A stretch of 64,000 nt of DNA, from contig CM034542.1 of assembly GCA_020002185.1 (NCBI GenBank), positions 59,442,097 through 59,506,096 of the forward strand. The letters are read 5' to 3'. The position numbers were made by a program, and so were the translations under genes. The notes under the pieces are model-generated. The model did no database searches, was not told the DNA's origin, and was given only the letters and a program-made list of their open reading frames with translations. This stretch comes from Paraescarpia echinospica (lineage: Eukaryota > Annelida > Polychaeta > Sabellida > Siboglinidae). Positions 45,215 through 58,186 of this stretch are shown piece by piece (positions within the stretch are counted from its first letter, which is position 1; each line of letters opens with the position of its first letter).

Positions 45215-46740
45215 CCTTTAGAAAATACCCAAACTGGGAGCCTCAGCAACACGTGCTGGCAAGGAGTTCCACACAGGAATGACCATGGGGAAAAAACTAA
45301 ATTTAAATACATATGTGCGTGCAGGAAGTTGACAGAACTTCAGGGAATGATTGGATCTAGTTCTTGATGAGGCAGGGGAGAGGTAGGGCTGAGGGTCGAT
45401 ATCAACATAGTTGTGGATGATCTCGAAGAGCATGGTCAGTTGTGTCTTGGTGCGTCTTGATGCCAGAGACTCCCACTGCAGATGGTCTAGCATGGATGTT
45501 ACACTGCTGGTGTTATGATATCTGTTGGTGACATATCTCGCGGCCTTCCTTTGCACAGCTTCAACTTTATTTACCTGGTCCTGATGGTGAGGATTCCAGA
45601 TGGCACTACAATATTCAATGTGGGGTTTTACCAGGGCTTTGTAGGCATTAGTGTTTGTGTCTTCACTGGCCGACTTCAAATTCCGAAAAACCCAGCATGC
45701 CATGTGCTTTCTTTGCTGATCGCTCAGTGTGTCGTTTCCAAGAGAGGTCTCTTTGCAGATCAACGCCTAAGTACTTTGAGTAGGTGGAGACTTCTAAAGT
45801 ATGGTCCTTAAGTTAGTAGTTAAAGGACTTGGGTTTCCTAGATCTTGTGCAGGTCATGATGTTACATTTTTGTTGATGAAAATCCATGCCCCACTCCTTC
45901 TCTCAGCATGCTAGGGTGGATAGATCTTCCTGGAGAATTTGACAGTCGTCCATAGATCTAATTTCCCTGTTGATGATGCAGTCGTCAGCAAATAGACGAG
46001 TGCTAGAGTGAAGGTTATTAGGTAGATCGTTGATAAACAGGAGGAACAGGAGTGGCCCCAAGGCCGTGCCCTGGGGTCCGCCACTGATAACAGAGGCTTG
46101 GTCGGATGATGCTCCATCAACGACTACTCGCTGAGATCTGTTGGACAGGAATTAAGCGATCCACCTGTAAGTGGATCCCCTGAACCCATAATGATGTAGC
46201 TTTAACAGGAGTCGCTGATGAGGTACTCGGTCAAACGCCTTCGAGAAGTATAATATAGCCAGGTCCATCTGCTTGCCCGGGTCCAGAATGGTTGCTATTT
46301 CATGACTTAATGTCAGTAGCTGGGTTTCACAGCTTCTCTTGGCCCTAAAACCATGTTGGCAGTCCGTGAGGATTTTAGGATCTTCTAGGTGCTTCAATGT
46401 ATTGTTGACCAAGATGTGCTCCTGCAGTTTACAGCAGAGACTGGTTAAGGAAACTGGTCTGTAGTTGGCGGCAGTGTTTCTATTTCCCTTTTTGAAAATA
46501 GCTGTCATGTTAGCATGTCGCCACTCATCTGGCACGGACCCTTCTTCCAGCGACTTATTGTAGATGGTGGTGAGCAATGGTGTGATGGCATGAGCACACT
46601 CCTTGAGGATTCTTGCCGTGATTCCATCCGGACCGGTGGCATTGTGTGGGTTGGTCTTTAGCAGGAGTTTCAGGACACCTTCTGTAACCGTAATGTCAGG
46701 CAGCCTAGCTGTCAGTATCCGACTAGCCGGCCTTGCCAAA
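45215..46740 (-). mobile_element. LINE of a second RT family, decayed
   Basis: The minus strand reads ATGPDGITARILKECAHAI, EWRHANMTAIFKKGNRN, NYRPVSLTSLCCK, QHGFRAKRSCETQ, FDRVPHQRLLLKL. After a stop (WIA then TAA near 46154) it continues RSQRVVVDGASS, GPQGTALGPLLFLLFINDLP and FADDCIINRE. Frame breaks follow, then VKPHIEYCSAIWNPHHQDQV to VWNSLPARVAEAPS. This is a full RT plus thumb without endonuclease, similar in order to CR1/jockey-type elements but distinct from copies I-III. Inactive. Confidence 0.9.
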
Positions 46741-47502
46741 CCTTATCGGCAGCCTAGGCTGCACATAGTAGTAATTTAGCATTACACAGCCGCAAAATGC
46801 ATTGCCGATATTATAACTTAATGTTTATGTAAACTTGTTTGGGCAAACTTAGTTTACAACCCTAACCCTACACCACGAGTGTCGCCATCTACCGGTATTG
46901 CTGACAATTACAAAGGGACGAGTGGCGCCGTCTGTGTGAAACTGGCGGAACAGAATGGCGGGCGAACATTTCCGGTTGTTTACTTGCGTGAATAATGTTC
47001 CAGTCTTCCTATTAACCAGATGTTCGGGCAAGTATTAGCAATCGGTGTACTCAGAGTCATCAATCATTGACACATGTGTTGAACATAAAAGGCATCCAGT
47101 GTTGCATAAGGTCACGAATTTATTCAAGCCCAGACAACAAATCCAAACCCAAAAGGCAAAACACTCGGTTACACTGGCGTCGGAACATTTGCCTTGGGTG
47201 TTTAGTGGGTTGAGGCTCTCCAAAACCTCGATTTACACTCCCACCCCCGAGGCTTACCAAAGGCAAAACATCCACATACATCCATAAACATGAATTAACC
47301 TGAACTCCTCTTATCTTCCTATCTGTCATGGGTGAAACTGGCCTCGATTCCGATGCTCGATTTCTGATCTTTTTTATTTTCTGTCGCTGATCCTGCACTA
47401 CTCTCTCCACCAGCTGTCTCGACTCCAGTCCTCTCTATCGTTCGTTCTCGTTCTCCACCCTTCTCCAAATCCTTCAAAATCTCTCTTTACATAGTTCTCC
47501 CT
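46741..47502. other. CpG-rich spacer, possible promoter fragment
   Basis: About 46855-47000 contains GAATGGCGGGCGAAC (YY1-like ATGGCGG) and ACATTTCCGGTTG (ETS-like) within CpG-rich sequence, and a 25-codon ORF starting at that ATG. This looks like a TATA-less promoter patch, but no downstream gene is seen before the next LINE. A short CCCTAACCCT near 46859 is too small to be telomeric. Confidence 0.3.
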
Positions 47503-48790
47503 TCGCAGTCTAGGTCTACATGCATTCTCTGCAAAGTTATGGAGCATATCATTCTAAGCAACATATGGAAACACACAAACACAACATCCTCCTCCACTTC
47601 CAACATGGATTCCAACCAGGTCTGTCTTGTGAATCCCAACTCATCGAGACAGTCCACGACTGGATGACTGCTATGGACAATAAGACACAAATAGATGCCA
47701 TCCTACTCGATTTCGCCAAAGCCTTCGACAAAATCCCCCATAAACGCCTCCTATCCAAATTAGCTTTCTATGGAATAACTGGAAACACACAAAACTGGAT
47801 CAAATCGTTTCTATCCAATCGCAAACAGAGAGTCTCAGTCAATGGAGCCCTGTCGGACAGAACAAATGTTACATCTGGTGTACCGCAGGGCTCAGTCCTA
47901 GGACCTGTCCTATTTTTACTCTACATAAACGACATAACCGAAAATGTCCAATCTTCCTTACGTCTCTGCAGACGACAGCATTATATATCGCAAAATCACA
48001 TCCGAAACCGACCACGAAACTCTCCAATCTGACCTGATCAAACTCCAGACATGGTCTAATAAATGGCAGATAGAATTTAACATATCTAAATGTGTGCATC
48101 TCCCAATAACAAACAAAACCAAACCCAGACTACATTCATATTCACTCTTTGGCATACCACTCTCTACCACCTCTAGTCACACATATATTGGAATAAAATT
48201 AGATTCTAAACTAACCTGGGCTAACCATATCACTGACATAGCTTCCAAATCTTCAAAAGTCCTAGGCATGATCAAACGACCCTCGGACCATGCAAACCTG
48301 AAGTAAAAGAAACAGCCTATAACATGCTAATCCGACCAAAACTCGAGTATGCCTCTCCCATATGGAACCCACACACTGCCACCCAAATTAAACACCTTGA
48401 AAGAGTACAACACTGTGCTGCCAGATTTGTCAGAAATGACCACAGACGCCAAACAAACGCAGCAGACCTAATAGCCACCCTTCCCTGGTCAACTCTTGAA
48501 CGACGACGCGTTATCAAACTAGCCATGACATTTTACAAAATATTAAATAACGATCAACATCACACCCCCACCAGGTCTACTAACACAGTCAAAAAACCGT
48601 GGCCACTACATAGCCCCTAGGTGCAGCATCAATGCAGCAGTGTTCTCTTTCTACCCTCGAGCAGTTCGAATCTGGAATATGATTCCACCACCGATTACTG
48701 AACTAGAAAGCCCCATAGCGTTTCAAACAGCGATCATGAACCTCCCTTTCACCACACCCAATCATCTAAAGTGCCTATAAAATAAACAAT
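47503..48790 (+). mobile_element. LINE of a third RT family, decayed
   Basis: The plus strand reads [58 protein letters not shown], then [21 protein letters not shown] small deletion then shifts the frame just before [11 protein letters not shown] (YADD region near 47970). Further pieces read TYIGIKLDSKLTWANHI and IRPKLEYASPIWNPHTATQ. It is 5'-truncated and frameshifted at least twice, related in layout to the element at 45215-46740 but on the opposite strand. Confidence 0.9.
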
Positions 48791-50573
48791 CAAACTACCC
48801 ACAATGCATGCACACAAACAAGCACCATACAACTCCTGAGTTAGCTCAAGTTTGGGCTGTTTGGAGTAAATCACCTAAGACCTCGCCTCCATTTCCCCTC
48901 CACTTTCCGTGCATCTGTTCTCTTTTGTCATCCGTTCTTATCCCATTCTCTCTACATGCCCTGCCCATCTTAGACTTAGTCGACTCGTGCATATGCCTGT
49001 TCAGAAACAGTTCTGTCCACTAGTCACATTAAAGACACAATTAACCGCAGGCACTAGCACAACCACGCGGTGTCAATAAGTAGCATCATTCTAGTCCACT
49101 GCCTGGTATAATTTTGGAAGGTGGTGCTTGACACGTCATGTAATCCACTTACCAGACAAGAGATACAATTAACCGCAAGTGCTACTTAACCACTTTAGTC
49201 CATCGGCACTTCCAGATGTAATTGACATTTTTTTTACATACCCATTTAACATACCACAAGTGACAACATCAAAGCAGTTGCCTTCACACAACTATGACCA
49301 GACAGTCTCAATAACTACCCCTTCGGGTTGCATGCTATATTGGGCGACATCGACACTCAGCAATACGATTCACTTAACGAAAAAGAAACAATTACACCGT
49401 AGATATTTTAGCTATTTACATATTGAAACGTTATAAATTTGGAGACAAAAAACAGCATTTGCAATAAGCTAAAGTTTAAAAAAACAGCTTCGATTTGTCG
49501 TCTCATCCAATGTGTACAAATTAAGTTTTATATTTTCTACCAATGATATCCAGACGGAAACAATTTAACAAGTACAATTTGAGGGCAGAAGAGGTACAAA
49601 TGTGTCATGTTATGAGATATTTTTTACCCCAGACTTTCGTCATAACATTTAGAAGTACGAACAACAAATTATTTGTGCAAAAGAAACGTGTAACCGTATA
49701 CGTCATCAGCCATTGTCACATGATCTGAACACAAAAAGGAATGCGTTTAATAAAATACAAATGGCTGCCTAAGTCTCATTTTCGGCGTACATATGCTCAT
49801 TACGGCATCTTTATAATTTATACCATCGCATAGCGCATCGCGTAGCGCATATCCCATCGCATCGCCCCAAGGTCCCATGGCGGTGCAGATTTCCACACAA
49901 AAACGCGATGGCCCTTCTCGGTCATCATAGTGTGGCTACAAGTAACTAAGTATTGTCACGTGTTCAGCACACAGCGTTAAATTCAATCAACTGCACACCC
50001 AACCATACATGAATGATGCCATTCACGACCAAAGCCAGGGCAGAACTAACATTTCAGGCCAGGCTACCGCCGCCAGGTCAAAACTCAGACCCTGTCAGTG
50101 TCAAGCCTCAAGGCTCAGTGTCACCTTCTTAAGCCAGAGCTGGGCAGGGACCAGGCCAGATGAACAGTAACTAATTGTCTAATATACTCACAACCGGAAA
50201 ATTTGGGGCAGGTCAAAATTTGTGGCACTGAAATCTTGTGTTCTAACGCTTTTGGCCTATTTTAAGTTTAATACTCTGCGTGGTCACGCACTGATTCACA
50301 TGACACGAACAATTTACGCAGCATAGATACGACCCATGATTTTTTATGCAGGCGTCTTTGACGAGATTTGGATTTCGCCAGTATATTTTGGTAAGTACTT
50401 CACTCAAAACAACTTTTGTAACAGTTTGTTTGCAGAAATTGGAAGGAATATGTGTTAGAGATTTAGGCTTTTGTATATAAATATCTTACGGAAGAATTTG
50501 ATCAGGTTTTAGTAAAAGTAACAAAACACGATTGGACCCACGCACAATTATTGGGATGTGTCCCAGGGGTAGA
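48791..50573. other. No gene recognised
   Basis: Unique sequence. ACACAATTAACCGCAGGCACT near 49033 and ATACAATTAACCGCAAGTGCT near 49163 are a short dispersed pair. GCATAGCGCATCGCGTAGCG near 49825 is a small CpG-rich tandem motif. Short ORFs have no motifs. Confidence 0.5.
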
Positions 50574-51158
50574 ACTTCGGCATTTATTTTACTGGACAGC
50601 AGGACTAGTAAAGACAAAAGTTTACTAGTCCGCCAAAAGGTTTACTAGTCCTGAAAATATTAAAACAACACAAATTTAAATTGCAACAAATGCGTCAGAC
50701 GGTCCATGGTGGCCGTTTTCAGCACTTGAATGGCTCGGTGGGCAGTTGCAATGTTTTTCCAGCTTGCGTTTTTCTGCTGGTTTTGCAACCCCAGTCAAGT
50801 AATGATACATCGTGCATAAACGTAGACTAATAAAGCAATGTAGATGTAAACCGTATTCGAAAACCGTGCATTTGAAAATGACCACCAATTGCACTCATTA
50901 GCCCTACCCCTCTACCAGATACGCTAAACCAAACAAAACTGTCATTTCAGAATTCGATGTCACACAACAGCCAATCAACAGCACTGTTTCACTTTTCACT
51001 GTCGCCTCATTACGTAAAGAATTAATTTGTCAATGGTACGGATGGTGGCATCATGCAACATGCTGATTTTTACTAGACAGCCGGACTAGTTGGTAGGCAG
51101 ATTTACTAGTCCGCCGTAATCTTTACTAGTGTACGGACTAGTGGGTAGTTCTACCCCT
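50574..51158. mobile_element. hAT-like non-autonomous element (MITE) with ACTAGT motif clusters
   Basis: The left terminus CAGGGGTAGAACT is matched at the right by AGTTCTACCCCT, and GTGTCC flanks both sides as a possible target-site duplication. Near each end are several GGACTAGT or ACTAGTCC motifs in both orientations, with TTTACTAGTCCGCC on both sides: typical subterminal transposase-site clusters. CAGGG-type termini suggest hAT, although the repeated flank is 6 bp and not the usual 8, so the class is tentative. No ORF with transposase motifs. Confidence 0.65.
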
Positions 51159-51383
51159 GTGTCCACATTAGTTAAACAGCACTTGTGTAGAATCCAGAAT
51201 GTTATAGCTGTACTTATTGCCTAAATTTGATACCACAAATGCATGAATATCATCATTGCATGACGTCATCATCCCTGACACTGGCATAGTTATGTTATAA
51301 AAGTATTATGTCTTAAGCTTAGCACAATTTTGAGATCCAAATAGCACTTCGGTTTGCACCAGTCAGTGCCACCGTGGCTGTGT

Positions 51384-51862
51384 ATTACACTTACTTACAT
51401 TGTTTGCTTGAAATGAGCAATATATAATGTTCAGTGCATTACACTTACTTTCACTGTTCGCTTGAAATGAGCAATATATAATGTTCAGTGCATTACACTT
51501 ACATGGTTCGCTTGAAATGAGCAGTATATAATGTTCAATGCATTACACTTACACTGTTCATTTGAAATGAACAATATATAATGTTCAGTGCATTACACTT
51601 ACTTACATTGTTTGCTTGAAATGAGCAATATATAATGTTCAGTACATTACACTTACTTTCACTGTTCGCTTGAAATGAGCAATATATAATGTTCAGTGCG
51701 TTACACTTACATGGTTCGCTTGAAATGAGCAGTATATAATGTTCAATGCATTACACTTACTTTCACTGTTCGCTTGAAATGAACAATATATAATGTTCAG
51801 CACATTACACTTACTTACACTGTTCGCTTGAAATGAGCGATATATAATGTTCAGTGCATTTT
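51384..51862. repeat. ~54-bp minisatellite, ~9 copies
   Basis: Units contain CATTACACTTACTTTCACTG and TTCGCTTGAAATGAGCAATA plus TATAATGTTCAGTG. Some units lack about 7 bp (ACTTACATGGTTCGC form). The long and short forms alternate in a pattern that itself repeats once. Confidence 0.92.
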
Positions 51863-52247
51863 ATAGACAGAGAGTCATTGATAGCACCATCATGTTTACG
51901 CACTTAAGAATAGACTTGACAAAATCTGGATGAACCAGACTAAAATTTGACTACAAAGCTAAACTAATCTAAAGGCGGAACATAGGCATTTTGGCCTGAA
52001 GACTGAAGAGGATATATCATATGTATGTCAGATTAAGTTGATGTAAACCGGTATGCTGTTTGGGCCTCAAAACTGTACTAAGAGACAATATATGTCCCCT
52101 GCTTAAAAAATGGTATACCATTGTGTGTCTTTATGTATGCCTGCAATTGCTACTGAACCACGGGAGATATTTTGATAGACAATTGTTGACCAATGACTGA
52201 TATTTGTTGTTGTTGTTGTCCATACAGACATCCCATGATCCCACAGG

Positions 52248-52392
52248 ATGAATGACACGCTTGAGTCCATCAGTGTTCAACGCCTAAACCGGGCAGTCAA
52301 GAGTGTGGTCAATGCAATGCCTGGCTCGTGTTCAACCTCCAGTGTGGTCAGCGGGCTTAGTCAACTGGACGGGTCAGCTAAGTCCACCTCCT
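52248..52392 (+). CDS. Exon 1 found of a Pro/Ser-rich protein gene, unrecognised
   Basis: Encodes MNDTLESISVQRLNRAVKSV, VNAMPGSCSTSSVV and SGLSQLDGSAKSTS and leaves one nucleotide at the donor CCTCCT|GTAAGT. The upstream CCCACAG|G could be an acceptor, with the ATG then internal (an in-frame TGA lies just beyond). Alternatively this ATG is the start. The chain of six exons (to 60825) is supported by matching phases at every junction: 1-1, 1-1, 1-1, 0-0, 1-1. I do not recognise the protein. Ser/Thr/Pro-rich, low-Cys composition without membrane segments suggests a disordered nuclear or cytoplasmic regulator, which is inference only. Confidence 0.62.
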
Positions 52393-52528
52393 GTAAGTCT
52401 GACTTGCAATCATTAATTTCTTACACATAATCGACAGTATCACTTGATTAACGGTGTGAAGTCTGTTCCGTTTGATCATAAAATCATATTTTGTAAACTG
52501 TCTTTTCTTGTTATTTTCTACATTTTTT

Positions 52529-52922
52529 ATTCACCTTGATCACTCATGTCATGCCATTTTTTATTCACCTTGATCACTCATGTCATGCCATTTTTTATTC
52601 ACCTTGACCACTCATGTCATGTCGTTTTTATTCACCTTGACCACTCATGTCATGTCATTTTTATTCACCTTGACCACTCATGTCATGTCATTTTTATTCA
52701 CCTTGACCACTCATGTCATGTCATTTTTATTCACCTTGACCTCTCATGTCATGTCATTTTTATTCACCTTGACCACTCATGTCATGTCATTTTTATTCAC
52801 TTTGACCACTAATGTCATGTCATTTTTATTCACCTTGACCACTAATGTCATGTCGTTTTTATTCACCTTGACCACTCATGTCATGTCATGTCATTTTTAT
52901 TCACCTTGACCACTCATGTCAT
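52529..52922. repeat. 33/34-bp minisatellite, ~12 copies
   Basis: Units read TTCACCTTGACCACTCATGT plus CATGTCATTTTTA. The first units have one extra T (34 bp) and the rest are 33 bp, so open frames of FTLTTHVMSFL-type repeats appear. The array lies in the intron between the exons at 52248 and 53785. Confidence 0.93.
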
Positions 52923-53784
52923 GAATGAACCACATTTAAAAATGTACTTTCTCTGTTACCTTATTTAGTTAGAATGTTTCTTGGCAAATATCATGTTTGC
53001 ATTGCAATGTGGGGTGAACAAAATGTTATGGGTGTTAATGTTCATGTTAATAGCATACACACATGTGCACAAGAGAGTTATGGGTGTTAATGTTAGTGTT
53101 AATAGCATACATAACATTTAACATAACGTTTATTTGACCCCATATAGGTACACAATTAATTGGTTTTTGAACATCACTTATGCTGTAATAAACAACATAT
53201 AAACATTATGCAGACATACATAAACGTATATCTTTGTATGTTCAACATACTATTCGAAAAATACATACAAACGCATGTTCAGCTATTATGGTATTGGTGT
53301 ACCATAGATATTAATCATATAGCTTATTCAATCGGGGTCGGTGACTCCTATTAAGACACAATTGTCGCTATCATACACACATGTACACAAGAGAGTTATG
53401 TGTGTTAATGTTGTTAATAGCGCACACACACGTGCACAAGAGAGTTTCCTGGAATATGCGTAAATTATGTTTATTATGACATAAATTTTAAACATTTTGT
53501 TGTGTCAACACAAGCTATTTAAAATATCCCCAGCTGATCGGCGCTGCACATTTAATGTTGTCAACAATCAATTTATGTCTATCTAATGTCTGGTACAAAT
53601 AATAAAACCATTAAAAACCCTTAACAAATGGCAAATATTGAAACAATAAATGCAAGACTTGTGATTAGTGAGATGAACCCCTGAAAGTTTGGCACCCGAG
53701 GTGAAGCCTTCTGGGAGGAAAACATTAACATACCCAAGTACATACACTTGCTCAGTTATAGTTAGATTGTCATTGGTGTTGCAG
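52923..53784. other. Intron with short dispersed repeats
   Basis: GTGCACAAGAGAG or TACACAAGAGAG with TATG.GTGTTAATGTT recurs at about 53065, 53390 and 53430. No exon is recognised. Confidence 0.5.
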
Positions 53785-53919
53785 TGTTGACCATCCCTGG
53801 GGTGTCCAGTGTGTCGTCCAGTGTGATTGGCTTACAGCCTCCCCAGTCATTCATGCTCTCTCTGGACATGGCTGGACGCCCGCTGGTGCCTGGTCACCCA
53901 GACAGGACCATGATGCCAG
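53785..53919 (+). CDS. Exon 2 of the Pro/Ser-rich gene
   Basis: Acceptor GGTGTTGCAG|TG, donor CCAG|GTAAGA, 135 nt. Encodes LTIPGVSSVSSSVIGLQPP, then QSFMLSLDMAGRPLVPG and HPDRTMMP. Enters and leaves after the first codon base (phase 1), in register with the exons on both sides. Nothing here matches a domain I know. Confidence 0.68.
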
Positions 53920-54151
53920 GTAAGACAACAGTCACATCACTAACTTAAACCCTGGACTGTCACTTGAAAGGTCTGGGGTTCAAGTGCACCAGCTGTCAGT
54001 CTCAATACCTGCCAACTCTCCTGCAATTTCCAAGAAAGTTCTTGATTTTGGGTGTGTCTCCCGGAATACAGGCAAATCTTCTGGACTTTCACATAAAATC
54101 TCCAACAGCAAAACCCCCGCCCCCCATCTTTTGATGTCAAGATCCGAGACA

Positions 54152-54505
54152 GTGCGATGACATGACATGACACAGAAAGCGTGACGACATGACGTGACAC
54201 AGGAAGCGTGATGACATGACACAGGAAGCGTGACGACATGACGTGACATAGGAAGCGCGCCGACATGACTTCACACAGGAAGCGTGATGACATGACGTGA
54301 CACTGGAAGCGTGATGACATGACGTGACACAGGAAGCACGATGACACAACGTGACACAGGAAGCGCGACGACACGACATGACACAGGAAGCGTGATGACA
54401 TGATGTGACACAGGAAGCGTGATGACATGACGTGACACAGGAAGCGTGATGACATGACGTGACACAGGATGCGTGATGGCATGACGTCACGCAGGAAGCG
54501 TGATG
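54152..54505. repeat. 27-bp minisatellite, ~13 copies
   Basis: Units read TGACATGACGTGACACAGGA plus AGCGTGA, 9 codons long, so the minus strand shows open SRFLCHVMS-type repeats. It lies in the intron between exons 2 and 3. Confidence 0.93.
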
Positions 54506-54763
54506 AATGAACTGCTGGTGAATCTTCCCGAATTCAAAATATGGCTGTCACTTCGACATTTGGTCAATTGTGGGCTTTATAGGGTACATTGCAAATCACA
54601 CTGCTACCCCCTAATATAAGAATAATGCAACCTATTTTCCCGTGGTGATAATTCAGTCAGATACAGTCATTTGAAATTACTTTACCAAGAAAAAGTAATA
54701 ATTTGTCTGATACAGGCTGGGTATCATTCATTTGTGTAATCGGCTATGGTTGTCTTCCTTCAG

Positions 54764-54829
54764 GTTTTCCTATCCCAGACATGCAAAACTTCTCTGCACT
54801 GAAGCCAAAAAGATTGACTCCATTCACAG
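54764..54829 (+). CDS. Exon 3 of the Pro/Ser-rich gene
   Basis: A 66-nt exon, acceptor CTTCCTTCAG|GT, donor CACAG|GTAACA, phase 1 on both sides. Encodes FPIPDMQNFSALKPKRLTPF and T. A basic KPKR cluster could be part of a nuclear localisation signal (inference). The following intron hosts LINE copy III on the same strand. Confidence 0.66.
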
Positions 54830-55107
54830 GTAACATACAGATGTACCGGTGCGTCATGTTTAGTATCATTCAGTCCTTCATACTTCATGTACATCAAACA
54901 CAGAAAGGGGACACTTCTACGCTTCTTTTTCCTTTCTCTCTTCATCTTAATTATGGTCTTATTCTTCTCCTTCTGCCAGCCTCTTCTGTTTCCCAAGCTC
55001 TCTTTGTTAATCTCTCCCCACCCATGCTCTATGTATGTCCTGCTTGTATTAATCTGCTCACAGCTACCTTCATTTTAATTTTAATTTCTGTTCTTCACTA
55101 CTTATAC

Positions 55108-57931
55108 TAAACATTATGGTAGAAGATATTGACCCTCACATAATAGGTATAACCGAATCGTGGGCCACCACTGATATATCAGATGCCGAATTGGGACTAA
55201 CAGGATATGTAATGTTTAGGAAAGATAGAATAGGAAGAAAGGGAGGTGGAGTTATTTTATATATTAAAGAATCTATCCAGGCTTATGAAATAAAATTAGA
55301 AAGAGAAGCAGATTGCGAAGAAGCTGTTTGGTGTAACATAGTTACAGGAAACTCAACGTTAACAGTTGGGTTAGTTTATCGAAGTCCAAACATAAGCATA
55401 GAAGAGAATGAAAAAATACAAAACGCTATAAGGGAAGTAAGCAAACGGAACTGTATTATTATGGGGGACTTTAACCATGGGCATATACAATGGAAATCTC
55501 TACAGAGTATGGGGAGTGAGGACCACAAGTTTTTAGTTTTAGTACAAGATAGTTTCCTTTCTCAACATGTGCTAGAACCAACCAGGGGAGAGAATGTGTT
55601 AGACTTAGTTTTGTCCTCACAGAAAGAATTAGTTGACAATGTCAAGATATGTGAGCCACTGGGGAGTAGTGATCACAACCAGATACATTTTACCATCAAA
55701 GTAAAATCAGAAAGGAATAGTAAAAAGTAGTATAGGAGAAATTTCCACAAAGGAAGGTATAAGGACATGAGGAAATATTTAGCAAAGATAGACTGGAATA
55801 ACACACTGAAGAATAAGACAGCAACCGAATGCTGGAATATCTTAAATAGTGAAATTAAGTGCATAGTCGATAAATTTGTACCTTTCAAAAAACAAGGGAA
55901 ACGGTCTAAAAAGAAACACTTATCGAAAGAAGCCATTAGAAAAATTAAGTATAAACAAATGATGTGGAAGTCATATAGATGTACTGGAAATGATGAAGAC
56001 TACAACATTTATAAAGAAGCACTTAATCAAGCTACAGTTGAAATTAGAAATTCAAAGAGAAGCTATGAAAAAAAATTAGCTAGTAATATAAAACATGACA
56101 GTAAGAGTTTTTATGCGTATATTCGAAGCAAACAGAAAGTTCAGGATAAGGTCGGTCCTCTAGAAGATAGTGCTGGAAATACAATATCAGAGGGATTTTC
56201 AATGGCAGAAGACCTGAATGAGTATTTTAGTTCAGTGTTTACCAGGGAAGATATTAGTTCACTGCCAGTACCAGAGGCTAAGTTCAAGGGGGCAGATTCA
56301 GACTATTTAGGACAATTAATTGTAACTCCAGAAATGATAGCTAAGAAAATAAGGGCTATGAAGGATAATAAATCACCTGGAGTGGATGGTATTCCACCCA
56401 AACTACTATTGGAAATTGTAGAACAAATTAGCATACCGCTTGCAAAAGTTTTCAACTTGTCATTAGAAGAGGGAGTGGTTCCTTTAGAATGGAAAGAAGC
56501 AAACATTATACCGTTATTCAAAAAAGGTTCGAGAAACAAGTCAGAGAACTACAGACCAGTGAGTTTAACATCAGTGATTTGCAAATTATTAGAAAGACTA
56601 ATTAAAGATCACATGGTGGATTTTCTTGTTAAACAAAACTTAATAAACCCATCTCAACATGTTTTTTTTAAAGCGAGGTCATGCTTAACAAATATGTTAT
56701 GTTTTTTGGAAGACATCACTAGGTGGGTAGATGAGGGATCACCAGTAGATATCATCTATTTAGATTTTCAAAAAGCTTTCGACAAAGTACCACATCAAAG
56801 ATTACTCCTTATGCTAAAGGCCCATGGCATAGGAAATGGTATAATAAACTGGATAGAAAAATGGCTGAATGACAGAAGACAACGTGTAGTAGTTGATGGG
56901 GAGGCTTCAAACTGAAATCGGTATTGAGTGGGGTACCACAGGGATCAGTAATAGGACCTATATTATTCTTAATATATATCAACGATTTGGACGATGATAT
57001 AACAAGCAAGGTGTTAAAATTTGCGGATGATACAAAAGTGTTTAGAAGGATTAAAGTGATGGAGACAGACAGCATTTACAAGATGATCTTGATAGGTTGA
57101 TCAAATGGTCTGAAAAGTGGCAAATGCTGTTCAATTTTGGGAAATGTAAATGCCTCCACACAGGTCATGGAAATGAAGAGGTAAAATATAAAATGGGGGG
57201 TACTGTTCTAAGTACTACTGTAAAAGAAAAGGACTTGGGGTTAACCATTAGTGCTGATATGAAGGTTTCAGAGCAGTGCGGAATTGCAGCGTCAAAGGGA
57301 AATCAAATCCTTGGATTAATTAGGTGAAATATAGCGTATAAGAAAAAAGAATTAATAGTACCGCTGTACAAAACAATAGTGAGGCCTCATTTAGAATATT
57401 GTATACAAGCATGGAGGCCATATCGCAAGAAGGACATAGATATGCTAGAAAGAGTACAGAGGAGAGCTACTAAAATGATACCAAATCTGAGGGATCTTAG
57501 TTACGAAATACGCCTAAAAGAATGTGGTTTAACAACATTAGAGACCAGGAGATTGAGAGGAGATCACATAGAAGTGTTTAAAATATTGAATGGTTATGAA
57601 AATATTGATAGAAACATTTTTTTCTCAGTTAAGAAAAATAGAAGGACCAGAGGACATGAAGCTACATTAGTAAAGGAGCAGTGTAGATTAGATATAAGAA
57701 AGTTCTCATTCTCACAAAGGACTGTAAATGAATGGAACAGATTATCTCCTGATTGTGTTGGTGCTAGTAGCGTGAATATGTTTAAAAATAAAATCGACAC
57801 ACACCTTAAAAAGGCGGGATACATGTAGATAAAAAGTATTGGACTCTCGATAAGCCAAAGAAAAAAAGCCATGGCTTCCTTGTCCACCTGCCATCCAGAG
57901 TAATTTTCTGGATGGCAATCTTGTTAAATCT
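55108..57931 (+). mobile_element. CR1-like LINE, copy III (most complete, inactive), in an intron
   Basis: Same family as copies I and II, on the plus strand. It starts inside the endonuclease (VEDIDPHIIGITESWATTD, KGGGVILYIKES, MGDFNHGHIQW, SSDHNQIHFT). It then has the linker, RT fingers (KSPGVDGIPPKLLLE), [26 protein letters not shown] and the thumb to LKKAGYM. Disabling changes include CAG to TAG at about 55727, 1-bp losses near 56914 and 57055, and CGA to TGA near 57325. The 3' end has the hairpin (57891-57915) and AATCTTGTTAAATCT. It is inserted between gene exons 54764-54829 and 58187-58869, where splicing would remove it. Confidence 0.94.
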
Positions 57932-58186
57932 ATACTAGAGAACCCTGTGAAACTACTGAGTGGATATGCCAGAGGTTAGAGCATCTCATTGAGGAAACTA
58001 CTTCTTTATCAGCAAATCATGAGATAATTTAATGTTACTGAAACAAATTTTTGAGTAGTGCTTTTATGAACTATTATGATTACATTTATATAAACCACCT
58101 GAGCACAGTGTTCGTTGATCAAACACCATACAAAGATATGTTGTTGTTATTATTATCATAATAAAACAATGACTTCGTTGTTTCAG

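Noticed and set aside
46855..46870. Telomere-like CCCTAACCCT
   Set aside because: Under two full repeats, internal, and in unique sequence.
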